This document shows positions 21,979-35,619 of a stretch of 64,000 bases of DNA, piece after piece. The DNA is taken from contig CM070551.1 of the NCBI GenBank assembly GCA_036346405.1, positions 57,368,488 to 57,432,487 of the forward strand. Reading direction: 5' to 3'. The notes under the pieces were generated by a model. That model was not told where the DNA came from. It did not search any database and worked only from the letters and a program-made list of their open reading frames with translations. How positions within the stretch are numbered: the stretch's first letter is position 1; each line of letters starts with the position of its first letter. This DNA is from Phyllostachys edulis. Lineage: Eukaryota; Streptophyta; Magnoliopsida; Poales; Poaceae. The position numbers and the translations under genes are program-made.

Positions 21979-24900
21979 ATGGTCGGGGCTCTCGCCACCC
22001 CGGTGTCATCTTCTTTCGCCATGGCGCCACCTGGAGTGTACGCCATGCCTACTGCAGAGTCCGTGGGTCCTCCTGACGTGGTGACAGGTACTTTGCTTGT
22101 GGATTCGTTTGATGCTTTAGTCCTTTTTGATTCAGGGGCTACCTATTCGTTTGTCTCGACGATATTTGCTAGGAAAGCAGACCTAAGTATGCAGTTGATT
22201 TCTCATTTGGTGTTTGTTAGTTCTCCTGGGGGTATCATTGCGAGCTCCACTGTTTGTCCTGGGTGCTCTATTGTTATCGATGGGGAGAAGTTTGTGGCGA
22301 ATCTGATGGTCATACAGTTGGAACCTTTCGATGTTATGTTAGCCATGGATTGGTTGCACTCTTACCGAGTCGTGATATCCTGTTTCTATAGGATAGTCTC
22401 TGTGCAGACTCCGTCTGGTGAGACTTTGACCTTTCAGGGGAGTGCGCCTCCGTGCTCTCTTTTGGTGTTGGCCGGACTGTTTCCAGGTCAGCGTGCGGTT
22501 AAAACTGGGCTTCTCTTAGCTCTTGCTAAGAAACCGAGCGTGGCTTCGCGGATTGAAGAGATTCCGATGGTTAGCAATTATCCAGATGTTTTCCCGGCTG
22601 AGCTTCCGGGCATGCCACCTACGCAACACGTGGAGTTTCGCATTGATCTTGTTCCGGGTACTCGGCCCATCTCGTTGTCTCTATATCGACTAGCACGTCC
22701 GTTTTAGGTTGAGTTGAAGAAGCAGTTGGATGATTTGTTGGCTAAAGGTTTGATCAGGCGTAGTGTATCACCATAGGGAGCCCCTGTTCTGTTCACAGAA
22801 AAGAAGGATGGGAGTTGGTGCATGTGTGTTAATTATCGTGCGCTTAATGTAGTCAGGATCAAGAACAAATATCCATTGCCCCGCATTGAGGACTTGCTTG
22901 ATCAATTGAATGGAGCTTAGGTGTTCTCCAAGATTGATCTCCAGTCAGGGTATAATCAAATCCGTGTGCTTGAGCAGGATGTAGCGAAGACAGCTTTCTC
23001 TACCAGGTATGGGCATTATGAATACAAAGTTATGTCTTTTGGATTGACTAATGCACTTGCCGTTTTTATGGAGACCATGAACAACATGTTGCATGAGTAT
23101 CTGGATGACTTCGTGGTGGTGTTCATTGAAAATATTCTTATCTATTCCAAGACCAATGAGGATCATGAGCGTCACTTGCGGCTAGTATTAGAGACTTTGA
23201 GAGAGCACAAGTTCTATACTAAGTTGAAGAAATGTGAGTTCTGGATTTCAGAAGTGGGTTTTTCTGGGTCATGTGATAAAACCTCAGGGCATTGCTATTG
23301 ATCCTAGCAAGGTCTCTATACTGGTGGATTGGAAGAGGCCAACTAATGTGAAGGAGGTGAGGAGTTTCTTGGGTTTGGCTGGTTACTATTGGCGTTTTGT
23401 GCAGGATTTCTCTATCAACGCCAAGCCGATGTCTCAGCTTACTCAGAAAGGTGTGAGATTCCAGTGGACTGATGAGTGTGAGAGCAGTTTCTGCACTTTG
23501 AAGGAGAGGTTGGTGACCTCTCCTATTCTCACACTTCCTGAGTTAGGGAAGCGGTTCACAGTCTTTTCAGATGCATCTCGAGTTGGTCTTGGATGTGTTC
23601 TTATGTAAGATGGTAAGGTGATTGCTTACGCGTCGAGGCAATTAAAGAAGCACGAGTATAATTATCCCACTCATGACTTGGAGTTAGTTGCGGTTGTCTT
23701 TGCTCTCAAGATTTGGAGGCATTATCTGTATGGTGGGTCTTGTGATATTTTTACAAATCATAAGAGTCTCAAGTATATCTTCATTCAGAAGGATCTGAAT
23801 TTGAGGCAAAGGAGGTGACTGGAATTGATCAAGGATTATGATCTTACTATTCAATATCATCCGGGCAAGGCCAATGTTGTTGCTGATGCTCTTAGTCGCA
23901 AGGCGACTCCCGCTACTCTAGATTGCCTCGTTGTTGATTTTGATCGTATGGGGATATCCTATTGCTATGCGGGCACGACACATGTTGAGACGCAATTGAT
24001 CCTTGAGTTAGCTATTCCAGACCGTGTGCGAAAAGCACAGCAGAGTGACCGGTTATTGTAGGAGGTCAGAAAGCATCTGGAGGAGGGCAAACAGGGAGAT
24101 TTCAGCATGGATGAATCTGGTGCTTTGTGGTTTAAAGGCCGCCTTTGTGTGGCACAGAAGGTGGAGGTCAAGGATGACATCTTGAGGGAGGCTCATTGCA
24201 CTCCATATACTGTTCATCCTGGTGAGACTAAGATGTATCGAGATCTGAAACAAAATTTCTGGTGGAAAAGGATAAAGGTGGATATTGCTAATTATGTGGC
24301 TTCTTGTGGTGTTTGTCAGCAAGTGAAGGCCAAGCATAAGTGTTTTGTAGGGTTGTTGCAGCCTTTGGAGGTTCCCAAGTGGCCGTGGGATGATATCTCT
24401 ATGGACTTTGTGGGGGCATTACCTCGTTTGCCATGAGGGAAGATGCAATTTGGGTAGTGGTGGATCGTTTCAGCAAGTTTGCGCACTTCATTCCTATTCG
24501 CACGATAAGTTCAGCGGGTGATCTGGCACCTATCTGCGTGTGTGAAATAGTGAGACTGCATGGTGTGCCAAAAACTATCATTTTTGACAGGGACGCGAAG
24601 TTTGTCTCCAAGTTTTGGGGGAGTCTGCATAGTGCGTTGGGCACACAGCTTCGTCTTAGTACATCGTTTCACCCTCAGACAGATGGGCAGTCAGAGCGCA
24701 CTATTTAGACTTTGGAGGACATGTTGCAGACTTGCGTTCTGTCTTGGAAGGGAAGTTGGGAGGATCAGTTGCCACTTGCAGAGTTCACTTATAATAATTG
24801 TTACCATTCTAGTATTAGAGCTGCGCCATTCGAGGTTCTGTATGGGTGGAAGTGCAGATCGCCACTTTGTTGGGATGCAGTGGGTGAGAAGGCAGTTTTG

Positions 24901-25489
24901 GGTCTGGACTGGATTCAGAAGACCGTTGTGCATGTGGCCATGGTGAGGTAGAATCTGCTAGCAGCTCAGAGCAGGCAGAAAAGCTATGCAGATGCGAGGA
25001 AGCGTGACTTAGAGTTTGCAGTGGGTGACCAGGTGCTCTTGAGAGTGTCTCCCACCAAAGGCATTGTCTGCTTTGGAACCAAAGGGAAGCTTAGCCCGAG
25101 GTACGTTGGACCGTTCCCGATTATTGCAAGAATTGAGAAGTTAGCTTATCGCTTGGACCTTCCTGAGTCCATGCGCGGAGTTCACAATGTGTTTCACTTC
25201 TCGATGTTGAGAAAGTTTTTGAGAGATCTAGAGTATGAGATTTCGTTGGAGCCGCTAACTATTGAACAAGACCTCACATTTGAGTCGCGTCCGGTGTGTA
25301 TTCTGGAAAGGTCCGAGCGAGTGCTGAGGCACAAGACAGTTGGTATATGTCAAGGTGCTGTGGACGCATCAGTCCGAGAGAGAGGCGACTTGGGAGTTAG
25401 AGTCTGACATGCGCGAGCAATATCCGGAGTTGTTCACGCCGGGTACGTGTGATTTGTTGTTTAATTTCAGCAGTGTGGTCGTTCTTTGA
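21979..25489 (+). pseudogene. pol of Tekay-2: protease, RT, RNase H, integrase, chromodomain
   Basis: Protease keeps FDSGATYSF (about 22127). RT starts near 22650; its catalytic box near 23128 reads FIEN instead of FIDD, so both aspartates are gone. Stops fall at 22705, 22774, 22918, 23606, 23816, 24058, 24706 and 24949. Frameshifts lie near 23262 (short T run), 24430 and 25345. RNase H ends near 23900 with PGKANVVADALSRK. Integrase shows HHCC (about 24200-24330) and its D-D-E positions (SMDFVG, FDRDAKF, DGQSERT). A chromodomain-like tail (VLWTHQSEREATWE) follows the last shift. Most stops are explicable as C-to-T or G-to-A changes. Confidence 0.92.
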
Positions 25490-25525
25490 GTACAACGGCA
25501 ATTAGAATTCGGGGTCGAATTCTAT

Positions 25526-25539
25526 TAAGGGGGGTAGAA
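25526..25539 (+). other. Polypurine tract of Tekay-2
   Basis: TAAGGGGGGTAGAA lies directly before the LTR start TGTAATATTC. Confidence 0.9.
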
Positions 25540-27731
25540 TGTAATATTCTGAAAATAACCCTTGAGGGCCTGTGCATAATTAGACGAAAGGGGATACGTA
25601 AAAACGGAATATTTTAGAGTTTTAGGGAGGAGTTGATTCGTACCGGGATAAAAGAATCGTTGGGAGAGTGGTTTCTAGAAACCCTAGCAGTCCTTTCTAT
25701 TTCTCCCGTGCGCCGCCACCCTCATCAGCCTTCGTTTCTTTCGCCTGGCACTCAGGCCATCACCACCTGCCGTTTGCCCGCCTGTAGTGCACAGCTGCCT
25801 CCTGCTGCTACCGCGTGAGTGCCTGCGGCCATTCGCCTACTACCGCGTGGGCGCGTAGCCACCTGCTTGCCGAGTGCCATCACCACCTGCAACGTATGTG
25901 AGGAAGCTCCGGTTGCTGTTCTGCCGGTATGTGGAAAATCAGCAGCCACACGTCGCCTGCAGTCATGCTTGCCCCGTGCGTCGGTTTTTCAATTCCCGTA
26001 GCTTGATTCCCTGGACTACTACGGCTAGATATTGGAGATGCATGCACTGCTATGAATATTTAATTGGGATAGTTAGGGATGCACAACTTTTATTATTTAA
26101 CTATAGTAGTAAAGAAGAGAGATGAATTAGATAGTGCTAATTAGTAATTAACTAATTTGGCCACATATGCTTTGTATGCATGCGGCTGGTAGTAGAAAAT
26201 TAAGTAGTAGTGTAACCTTGCTTTGTTTGGATGCATGCTGCCTCGAACAGTAGATTGGTTTTGGTCTGATGTTCTGTTGTACGTTGTATTCGGGAATCTT
26301 AACGGCGAATTTTGGGAATGTCATCTGCTAGTTAATTGTAGATAATTTCAGTATCTTTTCGTAGAGTATTTAATCATATCGAGCGGACGAGTAATTTTCA
26401 AGTTATGAATTTAGTAGGGCTCGCTGTCTAGAAGATGACAGATCGGTCTTCTGGAATAAAAACGCGGGGGGGGGGGAGGTTAGATGATTTAATTAGAAGT
26501 CATGGTAATCTAAGAAAATACGGGAAATTTTGTGTAGATTCCAGAATTGGGTGATTTACCTTGATCGGACTTGTGAGTCAAAAGTTATGCCCTTTTTAGT
26601 ACCAGGACAGCAAGGAGTGACTGTTCAGTGTTTGGGAAGCGTTGTGGATTTAGAGGGCGTGTAGGAGCGATGTCAATCAATTGCTGTTCTTGTGATGCTG
26701 TAGTTTGTATTGAAATTTGAGTGTTTAATGTAGGAGAGACGTCGTGCTTGTTGCCATCTTCTAGCCAAACCGTGCGTCGCAACTAGTAAAGGCAAGTGCA
26801 TAGTAGACAGCAATCAATGATTGATAACTGTATTTCTTTATCGTTCATTACCATTATTGTTGTGCTTTTTATTTTTATTTAATTGCAAGCAATGGAATGG
26901 TATGACTATATCTTGTTGACGAACATGAGGAAAATTGGATATGATGAATATGATGAAATTATGCATTTTGCATTCATAAGAATCTTTGCATATGAGAAAG
27001 TAATCATGATTGATCACAACTCCACGGGAGTGGAGGAGGTTCCTGATCCTTGAGGAGGAGCGGGCTTGAAAGTGAACGTTGTCGCGAGCGTTCACTCACA
27101 TATACTGGTATACGCGAAAGAAGTGCATGTAGACATGTAGAGTAGAGTTGCATTGAGATATGAGATGAATGTGTGTGAAAACAAAGAGAAGAGAATGGCA
27201 TGAGAATATTAATAGAAGGATATGTGATGATAATGAAGTTATTGAATACTGTTGATTTATCATTATTTGTTGTTTATTGATGTATTTGCTGAGCGTGGAC
27301 TCATCCTTGCTCTTTTGTTGTTTTTAGGTGATCGTTGAGGGTGCCACGATTGAGAGGGACTAGTGCACATGGGATAGTTTCATACTTCAGACACATGATT
27401 ATTTGCCATGAGAACCATTTGATTCATTATTGCTGGACTACTTTTAGGACATGTTAGAAATTAAATAAGCTTAGATGAATGTTTTGGACTAGTCTATTTT
27501 GTTCCAAGGTTTTGGATTTACTGGTTTGGTGCTATTTTATTCTTATTATCTTGCTATGTTTCCCTCGCTTATTTATTCATGTTTGATAAGTCTTTATTCA
27601 TGTTCTATTGTGACCCGTGGATGGGTTTTATTAATGCTTTGGTTGCTGAACTTTTATAGTGTGTTGATGAATACTGGTTGAAAGGGTAGTTTAGTGGCAT
27701 TCCAGGTTCAGTGTTGGGCTGGGGTGTTACA
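25540..27731 (+). repeat. 3' LTR of Tekay-2, 2192 bp
   Basis: Starts TGTAATATTC and ends GGGTGTTACA. It includes a G-rich homopolymer (11 G at about 26465). Its GGACTCA...TTTTTAGGTGATCG segment (about 27297-27335) matches, in reverse, both solo LTRs on the minus strand, so all belong to related LTR families. Confidence 0.92.
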
Positions 27732-27935
27732 CCAGGAGTCCTATCCCAAGGAAGGGGGACCCAAACCATTGTAACGTTGTTTTGATAAGAGCAATAAAGA
27801 GAAGTCTGAAGTCCCCTCATATCTCTGTGTTCAATCTACTATTCTGTTCTTGTATTCTTGCATTGTTCTTACGATTATTAGTTTATCTATGAGGTAATCG
27901 CTCGGACTGGACTCGCCAACGACGGTTCCTCAACA
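27732..27935 (+). repeat. Truncated 3' LTR of the copia element
   Basis: Begins CCAGGAGTCC, which is base 21 of the 5' copy, directly at the end of Tekay-2. It ends CCTCAACA followed by the ATTAT duplication. Confidence 0.9.
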
Positions 27936-27940
27936 ATTAT

Positions 27941-28622
27941 CACCTCATGCTTCACACCGTGGGGCAAACGTGGTCAGCAATGTAAAACCTCCAGACAATC
28001 CGACATCGACGCACACATGATTACATGAGATGGACGGGATTTTGGACTGAAAATAAGACTACGATGAACACATTAATCCACTCCCAATCAGCTTGCTTCG
28101 TTACTTTTGAAGTTTTCCCGTGCGTTGCAGCAAATATTTTTCTGGACTTTTACTACATTTTGAACATACCCTTAATTTATCCAAACGATCCCGTGGTGTC
28201 ATAGTTGATACAAGCCAAGCGAGGGGATTCCCTAGCCAATGGTAATTCCACCAATGTTCATGGAAATCCTCATTCAATCAACCACGGATAAAAGAAAACA
28301 TTTTTGAAAGAGAAATCTACATTAGCGTGTCGACAATGTGTCATGTTTTACATGTACTGAAGTCAGGACTGGATTTCTGAATCTGAACCATCTGTGTATT
28401 TCTGCACCAGTCCCTGATCAGTAGGTAGTGCACACAATAGATACAGTGTTGATAACAATTTCGAATCACAATTCAACACAAAAGTGATAACAAAGTACCA
28501 GCCTTAAGGTCGCTTATTACAATAAAGGTCACATGATCTCAACTCTTACAGCAGCTGAAACAACAAATGATAAACTCCAAATGGTGACTCATCAAATTGT
28601 CTACCGGCATTCAACTGGGCAG
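27941..28622. other. Low-copy-looking segment between two retroelements
   Basis: No transposon hallmark and no long frame. On the minus strand 28413-28363 could be a short terminal exon: an AG acceptor, 16 codons (GLVQKYTDGSDSEIQS) and TGA. This is weak, and it may be leftover host DNA split by the insertions. Confidence 0.35.
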
Positions 28623-31600
28623 CGTAACAGCCCAAAATCCCTATGTTGGATTAGCTAAGTATCTAATGCACATTTGTGAAATTTTGGACTTTTTAAAACT
28701 TTTTGTTGTAAACATTATGTTGAAAATCCTTGATTTTTAATGGCTAGAATTTTAAACCTAGAAATCCAATACTCCTTCTCCAATTCAAAAGCTCAAATTG
28801 AACTTGGGGTAAAAGTAAAAAGGTTTCAAATATGGGAATGTTTATTTTGGGATTCGAATTATAAATAGTAAAACCTCATATACTCCTAGAATGCTTGAGG
28901 TACTTTCAAAAGAATTATCAAAATTCAATTTGCAAATATACTTTCTTCATCTCAGGAATACAAACTATCTTTTATTTTGAAAATATAGTAATAACCATAG
29001 CTGGGAATATTTTAGATGGATTCAAACTTATCTGATCTGCTTGTTTGTAATTTTTCTGGAATTTTTGAAGGTTATTTGGTTCTCATTTTATTTGCATGTT
29101 CAAATTTAGATTTGAATTTAAATTACAAACAAATCAAGTAAACAGTATGTGGAAATATTTTTCCTAGGTCCTAGAACAACTTATAAACTCACTTGCAAAA
29201 TTTCATAATTTTTGGAATTTAATTGCTATTTTTAAACAACCAGTCAAAGCAGTAAATTAAAAGTCAAACAACAAAAGAAAAAATTTCAATTAAGTATAAA
29301 GAAAAATATATTGCATGAAAAACCCTGCCAAAATTACACAAGGATCTTCTTTGTGTCTTAATACTCCCCTAAAATTTTCATGATTTTAGGAGCTCGGAAA
29401 CCATGTCTAAAAATCACCTAACAACCTTAGCCTATTTGGAAAACCTTTTTACTTACCTCTTGTACTATTCCTCCGACTGAACCCACCCTCCGACCGAACC
29501 CACCCACTAGGTCCAACCGAACCTAAGCCAATCTGGTTCGGCGCAACCTGCTCGCTGCACCACCTTACCCTCTACGACTTACCTGCGGACCCCATCATTC
29601 AGGGCTTCTCTTCCACGCGACGCAGAGCGCTCGCTAGCTCGCCCATCGCCATGCTGCGCCCGCACCGTGGCAGCGCCGCCCATACCAGCGCACCAGGTCA
29701 ACCCCAGATTTGGACCGTTCCTCCATCGGTTGCCCACAGTTTTGCCCGCTTGCCCATGCCCTGCCCCGGTCGCCTCACGCTCACCATCGCCCATGCCAGG
29801 GCGTCACGTCGTTAGCGCACCATCATGATGCCGTGGGAGCTTCTCGCGAGCTCTCCACCTCCTCCCTATATAAAGCTCTTGAGCTCCTCATGTACCTCCT
29901 TTCGCCACCCCGAGCTACTTCCCTCCCACTCTCCCACCTTCCCTTCTCTTCCTCCGAGCCCGAGCGCAGGGCCGAGAGCAAGCACTCGTTTCGGCCGAGA
30001 CGCCGCCAACGCATCAGCAACGCTCCTACCTCTCTATCTTCATCACATTGTGTTCTATCTCCCTAGCAATGCTTCCCCTAAATCAATTCGGTTTTTCCTC
30101 CACAGGAACCAATGGATTTTGCTTCTTCTCCAAACTCGGCTGAAGTCCGCCTCTTTCTTCCCCATCTCCGTCAAGGTACTCCATTCTTCAATTCCCCTCT
30201 CTCACACCATCTCTCGATATCACTTAAGCTCCCCCGACATTCCTTTGCATCTATCCTTGGTCAGGTCGAGCTCTCCACGTTGGCCACCTTGCGCCGCCAC
30301 AGGTCGTCGACGCCGGCCCATCTCCGATGAGCTCCGTCCACCCTCCTCTGTCTTGGTGAGCCCCTAGTACCTTGCTAAGACTCATGCTTGCGCTAGACAG
30401 CTCGAAGCCTCACCGGGTTGCATAATGGCATGTAGCCCGAGCGCCTCCGCCGCTCACCTCCGACGCGCCGCCACTACGGACCTCGGTGAGTCTCGCCGTC
30501 GGTACCGGTAGCTTCACCATGGCGAGGGGAATCCATTTCAACACTTAGCCGGCGTCGCCTTGCCTTCTCCCACCGATGACACGAGCGGCAGTGAGCTCAC
30601 TCGAGCTTCTCTATTTGTTGGAAATCCGACCACAACTGTAGGATCGTGATTAAATTCCAAATCCATCTCATTAGGGTTAACAGATGATTAGCTGTAATAG
30701 ATGACCTCTTTAATAGCTGCCAAGTCTCTTTGACAAGTGGGCCCCTTGTACAGAAATCCAGGCGCTTTAACTCTCTAATTTTCTTGCCGACCCACAGGAC
30801 TTCGGGCCCGAGCCACTTAATCTAGCTAGAAGTTTACGTCCGTGGACCAAAAGACCAAGTGCATGGACCCTAGTCCAGTAATTAATTTCCTTTAGAAATT
30901 TAAATAAAAAAGAAAATACCCCGGTCCCACCAGTCATTGACTGTGGCTAGCATAAGCCGAGTAAGAAAATTATTTAATGCGAATTAAAATTTCAAGCGAA
31001 TTAAATTCTGTTGAAAATTCAAATAACTTCGAAAATTCATAACTAATTCAAATCAACACCAAATTGAGTGAAACCAATTTTTTTGTTTCCATTTTTAATG
31101 TAGTTTAACTGGGCATAAGTTTGAAACATCTCACTGTCCGAGAAAATTTCAAAGTTTGAAATAATTTCGAAAATGAATTATTTTTACACTGAAAATTAAA
31201 TTAACTTGGAAAATTCATTTGAAATCTGAATGAGATGAATCCAATTGGGTTGTTCATAAAATTTTATCCTCTATCCATTTTAGTAACTTGTGTCTCCACC
31301 ACAACTCCAAAAAATTGTGCCAAAAGTTTGAACTCGGTGAATAGTAACCGAAGCTGATTTTTCAGCTTTTCTTCCTAGCAGATTTTGATTAGGGCATAAC
31401 TCCCATACGAACTCCAAATCGAATAATTTTTGTTTCTAAATTCATATTAAATCATAATATACCTTCTGTATTAATTTTATAATTTTTCTAGACTTTTGGA
31501 ATTTTGGTGTTTATTCGGTGTTTTCGCTTTATTGATTCTTATCGTTAGATGACGTTGATTTGGGAGTGCAATGGAGATAATCGTGAGAATGTCTAGAGTA

Positions 31601-33278
31601 CCGGTAAGCAAAGGCAAGCACCCATTCCATTGATACGTGTTGATATTATTACATTCAAAAATTATTATCTTGTTTTTCAACTGTATGTATGCATGTTTTA
31701 TTTGTCAAGTTATGTTTGCGATTAGAGGTAGTTAATCCTATTGCTTGAATTCCCTAAAATTGTTCATCCCCTACCACTAGCCTAAGTTAATAATTCTGCT
31801 GGTGAATTAGAGCCCGGTAGATGTTGTATGGTCTATTTATGTTTATTTGGTATCATGCTTAACAATGCTTAGCTTCTGGTAGATTGGGCGGTTGTCGACT
31901 TTGTCAATGACCTTGATCACACAAATCATTTTTATTATGCTATACCCAGCACTCTGTGTTATCAAACTTGGGCACCTGGATTAATGGTGTGATTATCGGG
32001 TGTGTGGTTGATGCCTAGGTCAAGAAGGACCGAACATTTTGTCCCACCAAACCAAGCACTTTTGCATGCATTCCACACGAGGGTATTGGGAACCCCTCTT
32101 GACTTAGTACTTTGGCGTGCGTTAGCTCCGAGTTGCAGGTGGTGGGTATGTGTTGTGTTAAAAAAATGTTCTGTTGTTGTTGGATGTGCGGGGTGGGTTC
32201 CTGTCTAGGTCCTCCAGCCCGAGGAGCATTGGTAGTTGTCTAAGGCTTTACCCCAAGGGGTAGTTGACCAAAGCTTTACCGGTGACTCCAACACAACGTA
32301 TGAGTTTCTATCCATATGGGCAACTCGTAGTTAATGCATTATATTGGGAAACGTCTCGTAAGAATTAGCCTTGCCGGCATACCTAAGGAAGTGTGCTGTA
32401 TAGCTTGGTGAAAAGGCGGTCTCACGTGTGGGTACAGTTGTACACCCCTACAGGGTTTTTAGTCTATTCAAATAGCCAAATCCTTGGTTATGGAAATGCT
32501 TGGGGAGGTCTTTCAAGAGTTAGACTCAACATTTTAGAATTTTAAACTTAAAACTTGATCGGGTGGTGTTGAGAATGGTTTCTCATGCTATGTCTGTGTG
32601 CTAGAGGGGCAGCCACCTGTAGATGTTCTATTGATATCTAATGTTAATTATTCTATATTATTTGAAGTATTAAAAATGTTTGCTAACTTGCAATTTGAAT
32701 CTACTACTTGTATTCAATTGAAATATGGCTTTGTGCTGAAAATAAACCCTATAGCCTTCTCCTTTGAGTAGAGCTTGCATGTAGCTATGTATAGGCTTGG
32801 TAAAGTCTTGGGGAGTACATTCGTGTACTCACTGTTTACTTTTGTTTACTAATCTGGAAAGCAGGTATCAAGATTGAATCGGGTAAGAAAGATTGCGCAG
32901 GAACGTCGATTTGCTATGGTTTGAACCCAGTCAGTTGCCCTGCGGGTTATGGCATGACATTGAGACTTTATTTATGATTAATTCATGTTTTTATTTCAGT
33001 TTATTCACTATTTTCCACTGTGTACTTGTTATTTCATCTTGTAATTTGGCCGGTCGACCCTTTTATATGAAACTGAACCTTGTAAGTTCAACATGTTGTA
33101 AATTATGAAGTTTCGATATTGTAAAAACTTGTGTATGGATTGATATTGATTTTTATGATGGTGTATGTGTACCACTCCTGGGTGGTACATAATACACCGA
33201 GAGCGAAAATTTTAATTTGTGATGCTAGGACCAATTAGAGGGTTAAGCATTACAAGTTAAATCGCCCAGGTTCTCACA
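28623..33278 (+). repeat. Giant Tekay-type LTR (about 4.65 kb)
   Basis: Starts with a mutated terminus (CGTAACAGCCC) and ends CCCAGGTTCTCACA, like Tekay-1. The GC-rich middle (29480-30600) and the last 1.6 kb (31700-33278) parallel Tekay-1's LTR, including the GTGGGCCCTTGTA phrase and the AGAGGTAGTTAATCCTATTGC segment. The frames inside (up to 180 codons) are compositional. A primer site follows, so this is a 5' LTR. Confidence 0.82.
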
Positions 33279-33282
33279 AGGT

Positions 33283-33295
33283 TGGTATCAGTGCC
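33283..33295 (+). other. Primer binding site of the second giant-LTR element
   Basis: TGGTATCAGTGCC, one mismatch from the tRNA-Met-type site, five bases after the LTR end. Confidence 0.8.
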
Positions 33296-33434
33296 ATACT
33301 GACTGTAGGTTAAGCCGTAGCAATGGACGTTGTTAGGATTTTTGTTTTGCAAAGAATATTTTCAAACTAGCAAAGATTTTACAAAAATGCAAGTGATATA
33401 ATTCCTTTCTTTCTTGCCCATCCTAGCATCTGAT
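33296..33434 (+). other. Leader fragment of the second giant-LTR element
   Basis: Resembles the Tekay-1 leader after its primer site (CATACTGACTGTAGG...CCTTTCTTTCTTGCCC). It is interrupted by the solo LTR. No gag or pol is found beyond it, so the rest of the element is deleted or too decayed to see. Confidence 0.6.
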
Positions 33435-33439
33435 TCTTA

Positions 33440-35619
33440 TGTAACACCCTGGCTATGCGAAAGCCAAGATGCAACCTAATCTACTAATAGAAATCAATAT
33501 TATAAACTTTGTCTCAACAAATCAACATCTCATGACAACTAATCTTCATCACAAAGCAATTCTGATAAGTTAATTAACATAATTTCAGCAAGGATTTAAG
33601 TACTAAATTCTAATTTATAACAATTCATTCAAGTGGAACGTTATCAAGAATACATCCGGATATTTAAACCATCAACTAGCATGAAATAACTTTAAGGACG
33701 AACAATAGAGATATCAAGAATTCAATTATTACATTCAATAATTCCCAAATGAAAGGTAGCAACAGAAATATTATTTAAATGGTGAAGAATGTGATAATAT
33801 GGATTTCTCCATGTGATCTACTCCGTCCCAGGACGTGTCATCCTCAATGATCACCTAAAAATAAAATTTGCAAGAGTGAGTCCAAGACTCATCAAGTACG
33901 AATGAATGACGTAAGAAACATTGAATCGAATGCCAAACAGAAATATTGAATTGGATACAAATCTTTCTCAAATTATCCCATACATATGAACATACTAAGA
34001 ATGCGATGCAAGATGCATATGACTCCACTTCTCTTCTGTATATACTGGTATAGCCAGTGTAACACCCATCAGTGTTCACTCATCCCGCATTATCAAAATG
34101 CGGGGATCTAGAGCCCGTATGAAGAATCTTTTATACGAAGATCTAGTTGCCCATATTGAAAATATAGGGATCTCAATACCCACTCCCGTGGGTTAAGCAT
34201 TAATGCTTGAAATGAAGGTAATGAAATGAATGTATTCTTCCATACTAGCAATTTGATATCAACAATAATGGAAGCATGTAAAGAATGGAAGTACTCATAC
34301 TTCATAGCATTTAACCACATCATAATCATAAAACCAATTTGAACAAACAAACATCCAAGATAACTAAAATTGTACTTGCCTTTCGCGTTGCGACAAGTTG
34401 GAAGGTAAAGTAGGTGAAACCAATCCCAAGGTCACTCCGCCTACAATAAATAATTTACTCAAAACAAGTTGGACAAGATGAAACAACGCTATTCGCAACA
34501 CTCTAATCCGTACTCCCAAAAACCCATACTTCAAATATTTATTTTACTCAAGCAGAACGACGAACTAGCAGTAACTCAAATCTAGATAGTGACCTTCTAA
34601 AATACGTATCTCCTATTCAGCTTATCATAAAAATTCATTTTTAGTCTCTCTAGAAACTTTACGAATTTTTCTACAAAAGTTAGGTTGGCGGGATCTCCTA
34701 ATTCTTCCTTTAACTAATTTCAACAGCCAGATGAAAACCACTGTTAGAAATTGACAGACAAACTGGACAACAGTAATGGAATAGCTATAACTTTCATTCG
34801 ACTGATCCAAAAATTGTGTTCTTTAACATTATGGAAATCTAAGAGAATTTCATACAAAAGTCATGTTGGTAGACATCCCTGATTCGACCATTAACAAATT
34901 CTAAACTAACAGTTACTACGAATGCTAAAACTTGACAGGGGTTCTAGACAGCAAAATTGCAAATACCATAACTCAAAAACTACACCTCCAAATAATATGA
35001 TTTTAGATTCAATGGGAAGCTACTAACAAATCCCATAATTCTTCAGGAGATGATAAACCCTAATTTTGTAGTTACCAATTTCAAAACTATAGTACCACGA
35101 ACAGCAGTAAACACCCGATCTACTGCCCTAAAACAATCGCATGGAAATGAACTTATCACAAACATCAAAGAAGTTAGAAGTCACCCTTGAATACCAACTG
35201 TGACTCGCTGAAATCCCCGTGAGAAACTCCTCTCCCCTTTCTTCTCCCTCTTCTCTACCTTGCTCCTTGGCTACCGGCACCCAAAGAGATCTTTCTCCGA
35301 CCCTCTCTTGGCCGGCCGCAAAAGAGGAACACAAGGGGGAAGGGGAGACACCACTAGGGAGCAAGGGAGCGTGGAGAAGATGGGAAGGTGAGGGGGAGTG
35401 GCGGCCAGCAGGGGGAAAGGAGGGGAGGCTCAAGGGGGGAGGGTGGCTTTGGGTTTCTGCCCGCCCCCAACCTCTTGGCCGGCTGCCCACTTAGGCCTTG
35501 GTGCTATGGGCTTTCGGCCCACAGCCCAGGTTTCCAAAATAATGCGTAAACCCCCTTTTCTCCTCCCAATATTTCACTTTTGAACAATATTCTTCCTTAT
35601 AACAATAAAGAGTATTACA
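33440..35619 (-). mobile_element. Solo LTR, Tekay-2-related family, minus strand
   Basis: TGTAACACCC (33440) to GTATTACA (35619), flanked by TCTTA on both sides (33435-33439, 35620-35624). In reverse it shares the GAGTC...TTTTTAGGTGATC segment with the Tekay-2 LTR. There is no internal region, so it arose by recombination between two LTRs. The GC-rich end near 35220-35520 carries a 120-codon minus-strand frame without known domains. Confidence 0.9.

Larger units (their letters stand above)
19300..27731 (+). mobile_element. Tekay-2: nested, decayed Tekay/Del Ty3/gypsy element
   Basis: 5' LTR 19300-20809 (truncated), primer site 20812, gag about 21071-21975, pol about 21979-25489, polypurine tract, 3' LTR 25540-27731. 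Pol order and chromodomain tail match the Tekay clade, but the LTR family differs from Tekay-1 and is shorter (2.2 kb). It lies within the copia element. Multiple stops and frameshifts make it inactive. Confidence 0.92.
16756..27940 (+). mobile_element. Non-autonomous Ty1/copia element with nested Tekay-2
   Basis: The outer boundaries are certain: ATTAT at 16756-16760 and again at 27936-27940 flank LTR termini TGTTAAGAAA (16761) and CCTCAACA (27935). Without the nested gypsy element (19300-27731) about 2.7 kb remain. They contain a 260-bp 5' LTR, a long non-coding and GC-rich interior, a scrap of gag fused to the end of RNase H, and a truncated 3' LTR. It has no integrase or RT and must have been mobilised by another element. 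Confidence 0.88.

Noticed and set aside
29579..30367. Frames up to 180 codons in the second giant LTR
   Set aside because: Same reason: compositional, Ser/Pro-rich, and inside an LTR.
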